Shown here in pieces: positions 35,062 through 43,881 of a DNA stretch of 64,000 bases (positions are counted from its first letter, which is position 1; the number at the start of each line of letters is the position of its first letter). The DNA comes from CAYUPI01 sp964446585. Lineage in GTDB: Bacteria; Verrucomicrobiota; Verrucomicrobiia; Limisphaerales; UBA8199. Both the position numbers and the translations under genes were made by a program. The notes below the pieces were generated by a model, which did no database searches, was not told the origin of the DNA, and was given only the letters and a program-made list of their open reading frames with translations. The stretch is from contig CAYUPI010000001.1 in the NCBI GenBank assembly GCA_964446585.1, forward strand, positions 1 through 64,000, given 5' to 3'.

Positions 35062-36393
35062 TTACTCGTGCCGCAGGGCCTCGACCGGGTCCATTTGGGC
35101 GGCGCGGAGTGCAGGGTAGAGGCCAAAGACGATCCCTACCAAGCCAGAGATGGTGAACGCGAGGAAGGGCGACCAGAACGTGATAATCGTCTTCATGCCG
35201 GCGGTGTGGCTGATGATCATAGGTATGATCAGGCCCAGGAGGACGCCGATGATCCCACCGACGCCCGATAAGAGCACAGTTTCGACGAGGAACTGCGTGA
35301 TGATGTCGCGGCGTCGGGCGCCCAGCGCGCGGCGGATCCCAATCTCGCGCGTGCGCTCGGTCACGCTGGCCAGCATGATGTTCATAATGCCGATGCCGCC
35401 GACCAGCAACGAAATGGCGGCGATCGAGCCAAGGACAATGTTAAAGATTTGCTTGGTGCGCTCGGCGCGCTTGAGCAATTCGAGCGGCACGACAATTTCG
35501 TAATCCTTTTTCTTGTGGTGCCGTTCGAGGAGCGACTTGATGGCTTCGGCGACGCCGGCCACGTTTTCAAGTGAGTCCACCTTGACGGTGACCTCGTGTA
35601 GTTGAACGCGCTCGGCCTCGAAGCTTCCGCTGCGCCGGCGCATGAGCACCTCGCCGTAGCGCTCCTTGGCGGTTTCGAGCGGAACGAACATGCGGTGCGC
35701 CGCGGTTTTCGACGTGTCCTGCGTCTCGTCCGTTTTTGGCCCCTGGCCGCGTGGCTCCATGATTCCGATGACCTGGTAATAGGCGCTGCCGACGCGGACG
35801 TGTTTGCCGATAGGTGAGTCGAGCGGGAAGAGCGCCGGCGCCATCTCGGCGCCAAGCACGCACACACTGGCCTTCTCGTCCATGTCGGCATCGGTAAAGA
35901 AGCGGCCGGAAGCGACGTGATGGTTGCGCATCTGCGGATACCAGGGAACGGTGCCAATGACTTCGCAATCCACCCGGCGGCTGATGTTCCAAACATAATC
36001 GCGAATATTGCGGGCAGGCAGGACCACGGTGACGCCGGGGATCGTGGCGCGAATACGCTTCACGTCGGGATAAGTGAGGCCGTACTGGAGCACGTAATTC
36101 TGGCTGCCCTTGTCGGAAACCTTTTGTTCTTCGGGCGGTTTGACGCTGCGCACGATGATGTTCTGACTGCCGAGGTTTTTGATTTGTTCCTGGGCCTCGA
36201 AGCTGGCCCCTTCGCCAATCGCGAGCATGGCGATGACCGAGCAGACGCCGAAGACGATGCCCAGCACTGTCAGAAGGGAACGCAGGCGGTGCAACCAGAG
36301 GCTGCGGATGCCCAGGCGGATCGTGCGGCTGAGGCGAGAAATGGAAAAGCCGGCGAGGGGACTGGTGCGTTTGGATGGGGAGGCGGCGGTCAT
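35062..36393 (-). CDS. MacB-like ABC transporter permease
   Basis: 443 residues. MacB/FtsX topology: one N-terminal helix (LLTVLGIVFGVCSVIAMLAIGEGA), a large periplasmic domain, and three C-terminal helices (NIVLGSIAAISLLVGGIGIMNIMLASVTER; VETVLLSGVGGIIGVLLGLIIP; FLAFTISGLVGIVFGLYPA). It ends AAQMDPVEALRHE, the family's usual C-terminus. Works with the separate ATPase upstream. The frame extends to 36480, but those residues are encoded by a CCAAATTCCAAA-type repeat, so 36393 is taken as the start. Confidence 0.92.
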   Translation of the reverse strand: MTAASPSKRTSPLAGFSISRLSRTIRLGIRSLWLHRLRSLLTVLGIVFGVCSVIAMLAIGEGASFEAQEQIKNLGSQNIIVRSVKPPEEQKVSDKGSQNYVLQYGLTYPDVKRIRATIPGVTVVLPARNIRDYVWNISRRVDCEVIGTVPWYPQMRNHHVASGRFFTDADMDEKASVCVLGAEMAPALFPLDSPIGKHVRVGSAYYQVIGIMEPRGQGPKTDETQDTSKTAAHRMFVPLETAKERYGEVLMRRRSGSFEAERVQLHEVTVKVDSLENVAGVAEAIKSLLERHHKKKDYEIVVPLELLKRAERTKQIFNIVLGSIAAISLLVGGIGIMNIMLASVTERTREIGIRRALGARRRDIITQFLVETVLLSGVGGIIGVLLGLIIPMIISHTAGMKTIITFWSPFLAFTISGLVGIVFGLYPALRAAQMDPVEALRHE

Positions 36394-36400
36394 GAAACCG

Positions 36401-36486
36401 AAGATCCAAGAAACAAGAACCAAGCTCCAGAGAAGCTCCAAACACCAAATCCCAAATTCCAAATAAAACCAATAACCCAAATCCCA
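36401..36486. repeat. CCAAATTCCAAA-type quasi-repeat
   Basis: Low-complexity spacer between ATPase and permease genes built from variations on ATCCAAG, CTCCAGAGAAGCTCC, CCAAATCCCAAATTCCAAAT. The same text recurs at 57815-57900 and 58185-58350 in the BMC operon. Confidence 0.6.
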
Positions 36487-36489
36487 ATG

Positions 36490-37188
36490 TCAAATCTTCG
36501 CACCATTTTTCGTATCGCTTTCGATTCGACCGTCGCGGAGGCGAATCACACGACGGGCATGGGCCGAAATAGAGTCGTCGTGCGTGACCATGATGAGGGT
36601 TTTGCCCTGTTCGTTCAGTTGGTCGAATAAACGGAGGATCTCAGCGCCGGAGGCGGAGTCGAGGTTTCCCGTAGGCTCATCCGCCAGGATGACCAGGGGT
36701 TCGTTCACCAGCGCGCGCGCAATGGCAACGCGCTGCTGTTGTCCGCCCGAGAGCTCGAAGGGTTTATGTTGGATTCGGTTCTCAAGGCCGACGCGGCCCG
36801 CCATTTGCCGGGCTAGTTCGCGACTCTCATGTTCCGGCCGGTCCTGGTAGTAGAGCGGGATCTCGATATTCTCGAGCACGGTCAGTTGCTGAATGAGGTT
36901 GTAGGATTGAAAAACAAAACCGAGGCGGCCACCGCGCACCGCGGAGAGGGCGTCATCTTCCATACACGACACATCCTCGCCCCCAAGCAAGTACTGGCCG
37001 GAGGTTGGGCGATCGAGGCAACCGAGCAGATTGAGCATCGTGGATTTGCCGCACCCGGATGGTCCCATGATGCAGATGTAGTCTCCGGTTTCGACTCGAA
37101 GCGAGATGCCGCGAAGAGCTTCGACCGTAACCGGCCCCATCTGATAGGTCTTGCGCACGTCCTGGAACTGAACGATGGGGCACATCAA
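36490..37188 (-). CDS. ABC transporter ATP-binding protein, LolD/MacB-type
   Basis: 232 residues. Walker A GPSGCGKST, Q-loop SYNLIQQLTVLENIEIPL, signature LSGGQQQRVAIARALVN, Walker B VILADEPTGNLDS and the H-loop VTHDDS are all intact. This is the nucleotide-binding component for the MacB-like permease downstream. With the adaptor and TolC-like protein upstream it forms a tripartite ATP-driven efflux or mechanotransmission system. Confidence 0.94.
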   Translation of the reverse strand: MMCPIVQFQDVRKTYQMGPVTVEALRGISLRVETGDYICIMGPSGCGKSTMLNLLGCLDRPTSGQYLLGGEDVSCMEDDALSAVRGGRLGFVFQSYNLIQQLTVLENIEIPLYYQDRPEHESRELARQMAGRVGLENRIQHKPFELSGGQQQRVAIARALVNEPLVILADEPTGNLDSASGAEILRLFDQLNEQGKTLIMVTHDDSISAHARRVIRLRDGRIESDTKNGAKI

Positions 37189-37191
37189 TGA

Positions 37192-37410
37192 GGAATGACG
37201 AATGACAAATGACGAAAGAATTCCGAAACCCGAAGACCGAAGTCCGGAGGAAATCCGAAAGCCGAAACCCGATATGCGAAGCTCGCGGGCGTGGCGCTAT
37301 GCTGCGGCCATCCCTCGAGCACTGATTCCCGCTCCGTTTCGGACTTTCGAAATTCGAGCTTCGGATTTCTTTCGGAATTCGGCATTCGGATTTCGGGACT
37401 TCCGCCTCCG
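37192..37410. repeat. inverted GAATTCCGAAAC-type quasi-repeat
   Basis: The 222-base gap between adaptor and ATPase genes is low-complexity. The left half reads as variations of GACGAATGACAAATGACGAAA, ATTCCGAAACCCGAA and GTCCGGAGGAAATCCGAAA. The right half is the same text in inverted form (TTTCGGACTTTCGAAATTCG, CTTTCGGAATTCGGCATTCG). The whole can fold into a long imperfect stem. No gene is visible. Confidence 0.6.
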
Positions 37411-39576
37411 TCACGCTTTGCTGGCGGTGGCGGGAATAGACGGCGTCGCGCGCTGAGGCTTGCTCTGGGTCGGTGTCGGATTTTCCTCCTTGGCCGGGGT
37501 TTCTTCTTGGGGGCTTTCCGGAGCCGCCGGCGTCCGCAACAGGACTCGCTCGCCTTCCTTCAAACCGTGCTTGATCTCGATGAATTCATCATTGAACTCG
37601 CCAATTTGTACTTCTCGGCGCTCATGCCTCAGTCCATTGGCGACGTAACAAACCTGCTTGCCGTTGTCGGGCGAAATCGCCTGCACCGGGACATAAACGC
37701 AATTCTCAAGTTTGTTGACCAGAATCTCGACCTTCGCGCTCATGCCCGGCTTGACCCAGTCGTAGGTGCCGTCAATGGTAATGGACGTCAGATAGACTTT
37801 CAGGTCCGGGTTCATCCATCGATTGTTCGAGTCGGGCAGCACACCGACCTTGGTCACTTCGCCTGTCAGGACCGTGTCCGGGAACGCATCCACCGTGATA
37901 CGGGCTTTCTGACCTTTCTTGACCTTCTTAATGTAGCTTTCATGAATCTTGACGTTCACCGACATCCGACTCATGTCCGGGATCGTAATGATAGCCTGCC
38001 GCTCACGGACGGTCGCGCCCTCGCGGATTCGCTCCTCCCCTCCATAATAGACCATATCGTCCCGTGACCCGCCATAGACGACCAGGCCGCTTTTCTTGGC
38101 GCACAAAGTGCACTTGGCCAATTGATCCTTGAAATCCTTTAGCTGCCGCGATTGAACCTGGAATTGGCCCTCGGCCGAGTTGAGCCTGGCCTTGGCCTGG
38201 GCGATTTTCGAAACAGCGACGCGGCGGGCTTTGTCGAATTCGCGGACCGCTTCGGCGTATTTCGACAGCGACTCCTCGGCGGACTTAAGAAAATCGTAGC
38301 GGCGGAAGAGATCGCGGGCCGTTTCGGCGGTCACCACCTTCAACCTGCTGTTTTCGAACGAAATGTCGTCCTGTTGCAGTTCGGTTTTGGTGACGAACCC
38401 CTTGGCGGCCAGGCGGCGCGTGCCTTCAAGCCTGGCTTTGGCCTGTTCGAGTTCCTTTTGCGCCACTTGCAGATCGTCATCAAACTTTCGCAATTTCTGT
38501 TTGGCCTCGCCGTCGCCGAGAGCTTCGAGGTTTGCGTATTTGGAAAAATCGACGGCCACAGCTTTGAGCATTTCAGTGTCCGGCAGCTGAGAGGGAACCG
38601 GATTCGCGGTTGCAGCGGCGGCGGTCGTTGCCGGTTGCGCTTTGGGCCGTTCGCCCGGAGGAGTCGCCGGCTGTGGTCCTGCGCCTGGCGCCTGAAGCCC
38701 AACCACGGGGCCGTGACCTGACAGAACGACTCCGTCGGCTATTACGGCAGGTTTAGTTTCGATCGCCGCAGTGGTCGCTTTGGCCGCGGCCCGGTCAGTC
38801 GTGGGAACCGCGGGAGTTGATGGTCTGGTGGTGGACTCAGTTGCGCCGACGATTCCGCGGTTCAGGATGGAGCGCTGGCCTTCCGCCAGCACCGCGGCAG
38901 GAGCACCGTTCGCTGGGCCCGGCGCCTCGAACGCCGATGCCGGGTGTGAGTCGCCGTGGTGATTCCAGACTTCCTCGGCGTTAGCCGTCTCCTCGACGTT
39001 GTTCGTGATCGCTGCGGCAAGTACCTTGTCCAGCCCCGCCTCCGCGATGATCTTTGTGGTCAGCGTCTCACCCAGGAATTTGTCGAAATCAAGCCGGGCG
39101 AATCGGGCTTTTTGCTCGGCGGCGGAGATGTCGCTCTGATTCTGGCCCAACTGAATCTCGTAGTTTTGCTGGGCGTCGGTCAGGTTGGCGTCGGCGGTTT
39201 GATACTGTATTTCCTGTTGCACGATCTGCTTTTGAAGGTCCGAGCCGTCCAACTCGACCAGGACCTTGTTGGTGTGGACATCATCCTCGGAAACGAAATA
39301 ACCCTCTTCGACGATCTTAAGTATTTTCGTGCCCTGATAGCCGACCTTGACCTCGCATTTGATTTCCTGTGACTCCAAAGCTTGCAGACTGCCCCCTTCG
39401 AGCACGTTGATCTCCAACGGGCCACGGCGGGCGGCGAACGTGGGGATTTTGGTCGAGGTCTTCGTTTCCCCGGCCCAAAACAGAATTCCGAGCAGAACGA
39501 GGCCGCCGGCAACCGCCAGCAGCCGCCAGCGAGGCTGGCGACGAACGAATTCGAACCAACTAATTAGCTTTTGCAT
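37411..39576 (-). CDS. MacA/HlyD-type periplasmic adaptor with long insert
   Basis: 721 residues, nearly twice the usual adaptor length. A membrane anchor (RLLAVAGGLVLLGILFWAG) is followed by a barrel-sandwich half (GPLEINVLEGGSLQALESQEIKCEV), a coiled-coil hairpin (QYQTADANLTDAQQNYEIQLGQNQ; DDLQVAQKELEQAKARLEG; SKIAQAKARLNSAEGQFQVQ), the returning lipoyl half and a beta-barrel (GEVTKVGVLPDSNNRWMNPD). The tail is Pro/Thr-rich. Residues about 200-332 are a disordered Ala/Pro/Thr-rich block inserted in the hairpin region. A CxxC (KCTLCAKKSGLVVYG) marks the return to the lipoyl domain. The start overlaps the end of the TolC-like gene by 17 bases, which indicates co-translation. Confidence 0.87.
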   Translation of the reverse strand: MQKLISWFEFVRRQPRWRLLAVAGGLVLLGILFWAGETKTSTKIPTFAARRGPLEINVLEGGSLQALESQEIKCEVKVGYQGTKILKIVEEGYFVSEDDVHTNKVLVELDGSDLQKQIVQQEIQYQTADANLTDAQQNYEIQLGQNQSDISAAEQKARFARLDFDKFLGETLTTKIIAEAGLDKVLAAAITNNVEETANAEEVWNHHGDSHPASAFEAPGPANGAPAAVLAEGQRSILNRGIVGATESTTRPSTPAVPTTDRAAAKATTAAIETKPAVIADGVVLSGHGPVVGLQAPGAGPQPATPPGERPKAQPATTAAAATANPVPSQLPDTEMLKAVAVDFSKYANLEALGDGEAKQKLRKFDDDLQVAQKELEQAKARLEGTRRLAAKGFVTKTELQQDDISFENSRLKVVTAETARDLFRRYDFLKSAEESLSKYAEAVREFDKARRVAVSKIAQAKARLNSAEGQFQVQSRQLKDFKDQLAKCTLCAKKSGLVVYGGSRDDMVYYGGEERIREGATVRERQAIITIPDMSRMSVNVKIHESYIKKVKKGQKARITVDAFPDTVLTGEVTKVGVLPDSNNRWMNPDLKVYLTSITIDGTYDWVKPGMSAKVEILVNKLENCVYVPVQAISPDNGKQVCYVANGLRHERREVQIGEFNDEFIEIKHGLKEGERVLLRTPAAPESPQEETPAKEENPTPTQSKPQRATPSIPATASKA

Positions 39577-41266
39577 TCTGAATTTCCTCCCACCGCCCGT
39601 TGTCTTTGATGTAGAGAATGCCCAGGTTATCCCAAAGTTGAAGCCGGGCAATCGTATGACCGACCAACGCAGTCGTGCGCTGGTTTTTGGCATCGATCAA
39701 TGCATTCTGGGCATCGACTTGATCCTGGGCTCTGGCGCGGGCCAACTCAGCCAGCAAGTCCTGTTCTTCAACGCGCCGCTCGGCGAGTTTCACGCCGATT
39801 TCACTGATTTCATAGGTTCGCTTGGCCTGATCGAGTGTCCGCCAACTGTCATTGACCTGCACCTTGATTTCATCCTCTTTGTCCGCAATGGCGCGCACCG
39901 CCTGGTCGCGACTGATGAGCGAGGACCGATAAGCGTTGCGCTCGGTCTTGCGGTCCAGGCCCAGATCGATCTGCGAAAATCCGGCACTGTAGCTATATCG
40001 TTTCGCCTCGGGCAGAGGAAAATTAGAGTCGCTCGCCGTAATACTGGGAACCGTCACCGAGGCACCCAGATCCAATTGCGGCAGCAAACCATTCGCCGCC
40101 AATTTCACGTTCCTTTCGGCATCATCAAACCTGCCCTTGACGTTGAGGTAATCCAGGCGGGCCGCCAATGCAATGTTGATCGAGTCTTCCAGGCGAAGGC
40201 CGGGATCCAAAATTTGGAGAGCGTCCAACTCGCGATCATCGAGCACAATCTGCGCGTCCACGGTAATCCCGAGCTGCCTCTTGAAATTGTCGAGCGCTTC
40301 TTTGTAGCTGCGGACTGAATCAATCCATGTGCTGTCGGCGGAGAGCACCTGCTGTTCGAGGCGTCCGAGATCCGATTGAGTGATGCGGCCTTCCTGGGCC
40401 AGGGCGCGGCTGCGTTCGGCGTTTTTCCGCGAGCTTTGGAGGTTCAGAAAGCTGTTGCGCGCGATATCGCGGCTGCGTAGCACGCCGTAGTACGCGGTGG
40501 CGATCTGCACGCTGAAGTCTTTGCGAAACCGCGTAAAATCCCGCAAACCGTAGAGCAGGTTGCGCTCGGATTGGATAAGGCTTTCGGTCTCGCGCTGGAA
40601 GCCGGCGTTGCGCAGCAGCGGTCGCATAAAGGTGGCGCCGAGCTGCGAGGAAATCATGGCGCGCGGGTCGCCCGTGACGAAGCGCGCGAAATCGACGGTA
40701 AAGGCGGTCGAAAGCTTGCCGAGATCACGAATCAGCCAGTCGGCGCCTATTTTACCCGAAGCACTGATCTTGTGGTCCTCGACAATATTATCCGTTACAG
40801 TAACTTTGCCGTTAGCCACGTTTGTCACGCTGACTTCCCGGGGATCGGTCTCGTAGGTTGCATGGCCGGTCGCCGAAAAGATCGGCGCAAAATCATGACG
40901 GGCACGCGTGAGCGAGAGGGCGGTGAGGTAAAGTTGTTCTTTTTGGGACTGATAGGTTCGGCTGAAATCGGTGGCCAGGGCCAGCGCGGCTTCGAGGTTC
41001 AGAATATGTGCTTCGGGCTCGTGTTCACCATGGGATCCGAGGAAGTCGGGCGCGTTGGTGGCGACCGGGAAGCCTGCGAGGGAGGGAGTGTTCGTCTGCT
41101 CGATGGTAAACTTCGGATCCATGTTGGTGACGAGCGGCGCCTTCCCCTGGATGGCGCGATACGCCTCCCGATCCGCTGATTTGCGGTAATGGCTTGCAGT
41201 GCAGCCCGCCAACAAGACCACAAGCAGCAGCCCGGCCACCGATACCTCTCGGGCTGAGGGTTTCAT
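39560..41266 (-). CDS. TolC-family outer membrane efflux lipoprotein
   Basis: 568 residues. It begins with a lipoprotein signal (AGLLLVVLLAGCTAS; lipobox LAGC), then the two TolC-type repeats with long amphipathic helices (ALSLTRARHDFAPIFSATGHATYE; RSRALAQEGRITQSDLGRLEQQ; NVKLAANGLLPQLDLGASVTV; AERRVEEQDLLAELARAR). It should form the outer membrane channel for the adaptor-ATPase-permease set encoded downstream, all on one strand. The substrate is unknown; antibiotic, lipid or peptide export are the usual options. Confidence 0.9.
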   Translation of the reverse strand: MKPSAREVSVAGLLLVVLLAGCTASHYRKSADREAYRAIQGKAPLVTNMDPKFTIEQTNTPSLAGFPVATNAPDFLGSHGEHEPEAHILNLEAALALATDFSRTYQSQKEQLYLTALSLTRARHDFAPIFSATGHATYETDPREVSVTNVANGKVTVTDNIVEDHKISASGKIGADWLIRDLGKLSTAFTVDFARFVTGDPRAMISSQLGATFMRPLLRNAGFQRETESLIQSERNLLYGLRDFTRFRKDFSVQIATAYYGVLRSRDIARNSFLNLQSSRKNAERSRALAQEGRITQSDLGRLEQQVLSADSTWIDSVRSYKEALDNFKRQLGITVDAQIVLDDRELDALQILDPGLRLEDSINIALAARLDYLNVKGRFDDAERNVKLAANGLLPQLDLGASVTVPSITASDSNFPLPEAKRYSYSAGFSQIDLGLDRKTERNAYRSSLISRDQAVRAIADKEDEIKVQVNDSWRTLDQAKRTYEISEIGVKLAERRVEEQDLLAELARARAQDQVDAQNALIDAKNQRTTALVGHTIARLQLWDNLGILYIKDNGRWEEIQNAKAN

Positions 41267-41320
41267 TCAACGATTCCGATTGCTCAATGGACTCGATTTC
41301 TCCGGTATTTGTTCATTTTT

Positions 41321-41425
41321 CGTGCCCGGCTCGAAGGTCGAAATCCGAGTTCCGAAGGCCGAATCAAGCACTATCTCCGAATTCAACAAAGCGCGCTCGC
41401 AGTGTTTCCAAAAGATTATACCCTA
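41321..41425. repeat. GAAGGTCGAAATCCGAG-type quasi-repeat
   Basis: Within the 297-base gap upstream of the TolC-like gene. It holds alternating CGAAGGTCGAAATCCGAG, TTCCGAAGGCCGAATC and TCTCCGAATTCAAC units, related to the repeat at 37192-37410. The rest of the gap presumably holds the efflux-operon promoter; I could not assign -35/-10 boxes. Confidence 0.4.
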
Positions 41426-41563
41426 ATCCCAGGTAATAGTTGCGCCGCACCCGCGTCTCGCCGGATAGATATTAGACACTGCAACTGACGCGAAGTCACG
41501 CTGAAAGGGGAGGGCAAACGGCCGGGAAGCGGTTGAACGGCAGAAACATGCGTGGAGGGCCGG

Positions 41564-42361
41564 TCAACCTCCCAAGTCTTTTGACTCGTTGGAGCGCCAA
41601 AATAATCTCGCGCGGCAAACCTCCCTTCCAGTGGTCGTCGTTACAACTGAATGCCAATACACGCCAGGGGCCGTTTGCTTCGAAAGCACAGAGAAAGCCT
41701 CTCCTCCGATGGCCTCGCCCAAATAATTAATCTCCAGCGATGACACGGCATTCAGACGATGAAATTCCAGCGGATAGGAATCCAGAATCCATCCTATGTA
41801 GCGCGCAGAGTTCACGTGCCCGTTCACATCGATATCCGAGTATTGAGCCGTGACGGGCTTTGGGTCGGCGCCCGGCTCGCAGAGTTCCAACTTTTGCGGC
41901 TCGCGGTCAAGCGCGAGTTTATTCTGTGGCGTTTGAATCCCCGAGATAAGTTTGTCCACGCGTTGCGGCCTTCTGGTCCTCGAATCAAGGACCAGCCAGC
42001 CACTCGTCCCAGCTACCAGCCGGGCGCCGCTCGCATCGAACATCTCAAAATCACGCATTGCGAAAACGGATTTCGCGGCTCGCGGCCAGGTCTCCAAGGT
42101 AATCGACACGCCCCAGCGCGGACGCCGCGCGATCTCAACGAGCAGGCGCGCCAGCACCCAAAACTTGTTTTGCTGCTGGAGGCGCTGATAGCCGGCGCCG
42201 AGCTGTTCGGCATGATTCCATGCAGCTTCCTGGAAATGCCGGCACAGACTTTCCAGAGTGGCCCTTTGCTGGAAGTCAACATCGTAGGAATGGACCTTGA
42301 ATGCTTCACTCCAGATGCCCGTTAGGTCGCAGCCAGTCATGCTCAGGGGAGGCTGATCCAT
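41564..42361 (-). CDS. acyl-ACP thioesterase-like (double hotdog) protein
   Basis: About 265 residues with two hotdog domains, like FatA/FatB and bacterial acyl-ACP thioesterases. The first has EAFKVHSYDVDFQQRATLESLCRHFQEAAWNHAEQLG, WVLARLLVEIARRPRWG and TWPRAAKSVFAMRDFEMFD. The second has YSDIDVNGHVNSARYIGWILDS, which carries the catalytic Asn-His of the family (NGHVN), and SLEINYLGEA. It releases fatty acids from acyl-ACP or cleaves related acyl thioesters. The start is 42361 (overlapping the DUF1080 gene by 19 bases) or 42340; the neighbour's function does not help. Confidence 0.82.
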   Translation of the reverse strand: MDQPPLSMTGCDLTGIWSEAFKVHSYDVDFQQRATLESLCRHFQEAAWNHAEQLGAGYQRLQQQNKFWVLARLLVEIARRPRWGVSITLETWPRAAKSVFAMRDFEMFDASGARLVAGTSGWLVLDSRTRRPQRVDKLISGIQTPQNKLALDREPQKLELCEPGADPKPVTAQYSDIDVNGHVNSARYIGWILDSYPLEFHRLNAVSSLEINYLGEAIGGEAFSVLSKQTAPGVYWHSVVTTTTGREVCRARLFWRSNESKDLGG

Positions 42362-43728
42362 TTGCACCAAATGGCCGCTTCCTCCAACTCGCCATGAAAC
42401 TGGCGCACTACCTTGTCGCCCTCCATCTCCGCTCCGATCAACAGCGGCGCCTGGTTCGTGGAGAGCCAGCCTCCTTCCCAGGATTTGTAAGCCATCACTC
42501 TCCCGTCGCAAACAAGCTCCACCGCATGGCCGTTGTAGCGCCCCAGCAACTCGTGCCATGCCGTTGCATCAATGCTTGAAACGGGGAAACCCACGCTCGC
42601 CAGGCCGCGCTCGGTCCGAATCTCGAACCGGATTTGTTGCTCCTCGGCGGGGCTGGGAGCGACGCCGGACAATTTGAATTTCATCGCGTCTGGCCCACCA
42701 CCGTGAGTCAACAGGACCGATTGCCACAAGCCGCTAGGGTTGCGCGCCCGGACGTAAACGGTCATCTCGTTGCCCCCAAAATGCGGCGCCTTGTCAGTCT
42801 TGAAGTAACCGCCGTCCAGTTGGGCGATCCGAGCGCCGGGATTCGCGCCCGACCCGTCCGCAAGGACATCGAGTTGGCACTGTTCCAGAGCACCGTGGTA
42901 CACGAGAGGCCTCTGTCCACCATGTCCGCCGGCTCCCAGATCCCAGTAGGCGAGCGCCTCTCGGAATACCTCGGCGCGTGTGGTTGACACTATCGGTCGA
43001 AGACGGCCTCCGGCTGCTGGCGGCTTCAGGACTCTTAGCCTGATGTCTTTGAACTGCAGGATCGATGGGCCGCCGCTGTGCAATTGCAAGCCGAGGACGC
43101 CATAGAAATCCTGACGGCGCGGGTCACCATCCACAACTTCCGCGGCGAGCCGACCATCCACTTTTAGCGTGAGCCGCGTGCCCTCACACATCAGGTCATA
43201 CTCGTGCCACTCCTCGAGCCGGAACCATGCCGGTCCTTTGGCCTCGGGAAGCTCGGCATGCGTTGCCTCGCCACGTTCATCGAACACCGTGCGCTGTCCG
43301 CGCCAGGCGAGCGTATGCCGGCCGAACTCGTCATACAGCCGCACGAGCCAATCGGTCTGCAAATTGTTATCTACCTGGTAGCCTGCGATGTCGTGGTCCG
43401 GCAGCAGCCGGCTGCGAAATTGAAAGCCGCTGTTCACGCCGCCCTCGCCCCGCACTCGCGATTTGAGTTTCAGCTCGAAATCGGCCAGGTCGCCGCCTTT
43501 CCAAACCAGGTATTGATTAACGGTGCAGGGATGATCTTGGGTAATCCATCCCGTAATGGCGTCATCCTGCACTGTCCAGTAGGTCATGTCCGGTGATTCC
43601 CAACCCCGGAGAGTGTGGCCGTCGAACAGCGATTCAAAACCCGCTTCGGCCTCGCCACCCGGACCACGGATGGTTGACAGCGCCATAGCCGCGCTTGCGG
43701 CAAACGTCAGAATTTGCTTGGGGATCAT
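42343..43728 (-). CDS. DUF1080 (3-keto-disaccharide hydrolase-like) and LamG-like protein
   Basis: 461 residues. A signal peptide (QILTFAASAAMALSTIRG) precedes a DUF1080 concanavalin-like domain (FESLFDGHTLRGWE; DFELKLKSRVRGEGGVNSGFQFRS; GYQVDNNLQTDWLVRLYDE; WHEYDLMCEGTRLTLKVDG; GVLGLQLHSGGPSILQFKDIRLR). A second laminin-G-like domain follows (NEMTVYVRARNPSGLWQSVL; WHELLGRYNGHAVELVCDG). DUF1080 proteins are expanded in these phyla and linked to carbohydrate breakdown. The gene overlaps the thioesterase start, so the two are probably co-transcribed despite no obvious link. Confidence 0.85.
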   Translation of the reverse strand: MIPKQILTFAASAAMALSTIRGPGGEAEAGFESLFDGHTLRGWESPDMTYWTVQDDAITGWITQDHPCTVNQYLVWKGGDLADFELKLKSRVRGEGGVNSGFQFRSRLLPDHDIAGYQVDNNLQTDWLVRLYDEFGRHTLAWRGQRTVFDERGEATHAELPEAKGPAWFRLEEWHEYDLMCEGTRLTLKVDGRLAAEVVDGDPRRQDFYGVLGLQLHSGGPSILQFKDIRLRVLKPPAAGGRLRPIVSTTRAEVFREALAYWDLGAGGHGGQRPLVYHGALEQCQLDVLADGSGANPGARIAQLDGGYFKTDKAPHFGGNEMTVYVRARNPSGLWQSVLLTHGGGPDAMKFKLSGVAPSPAEEQQIRFEIRTERGLASVGFPVSSIDATAWHELLGRYNGHAVELVCDGRVMAYKSWEGGWLSTNQAPLLIGAEMEGDKVVRQFHGELEEAAIWCKWISLP

Positions 43729-43881
43729 TCAGTCGTCGGGGCGACTCATCGGACGCTGAAGCCTAGCCTACCTATCGAGTCGGCTCCGCGCCAGAACCGA
43801 TTTGAGTCTCCTGGACGTGGGGCTCTGAATTCCGCTGTTGATCGGCCTTGCTCCGAGCATCCTGCCCGGTAGCTTTAGCCT

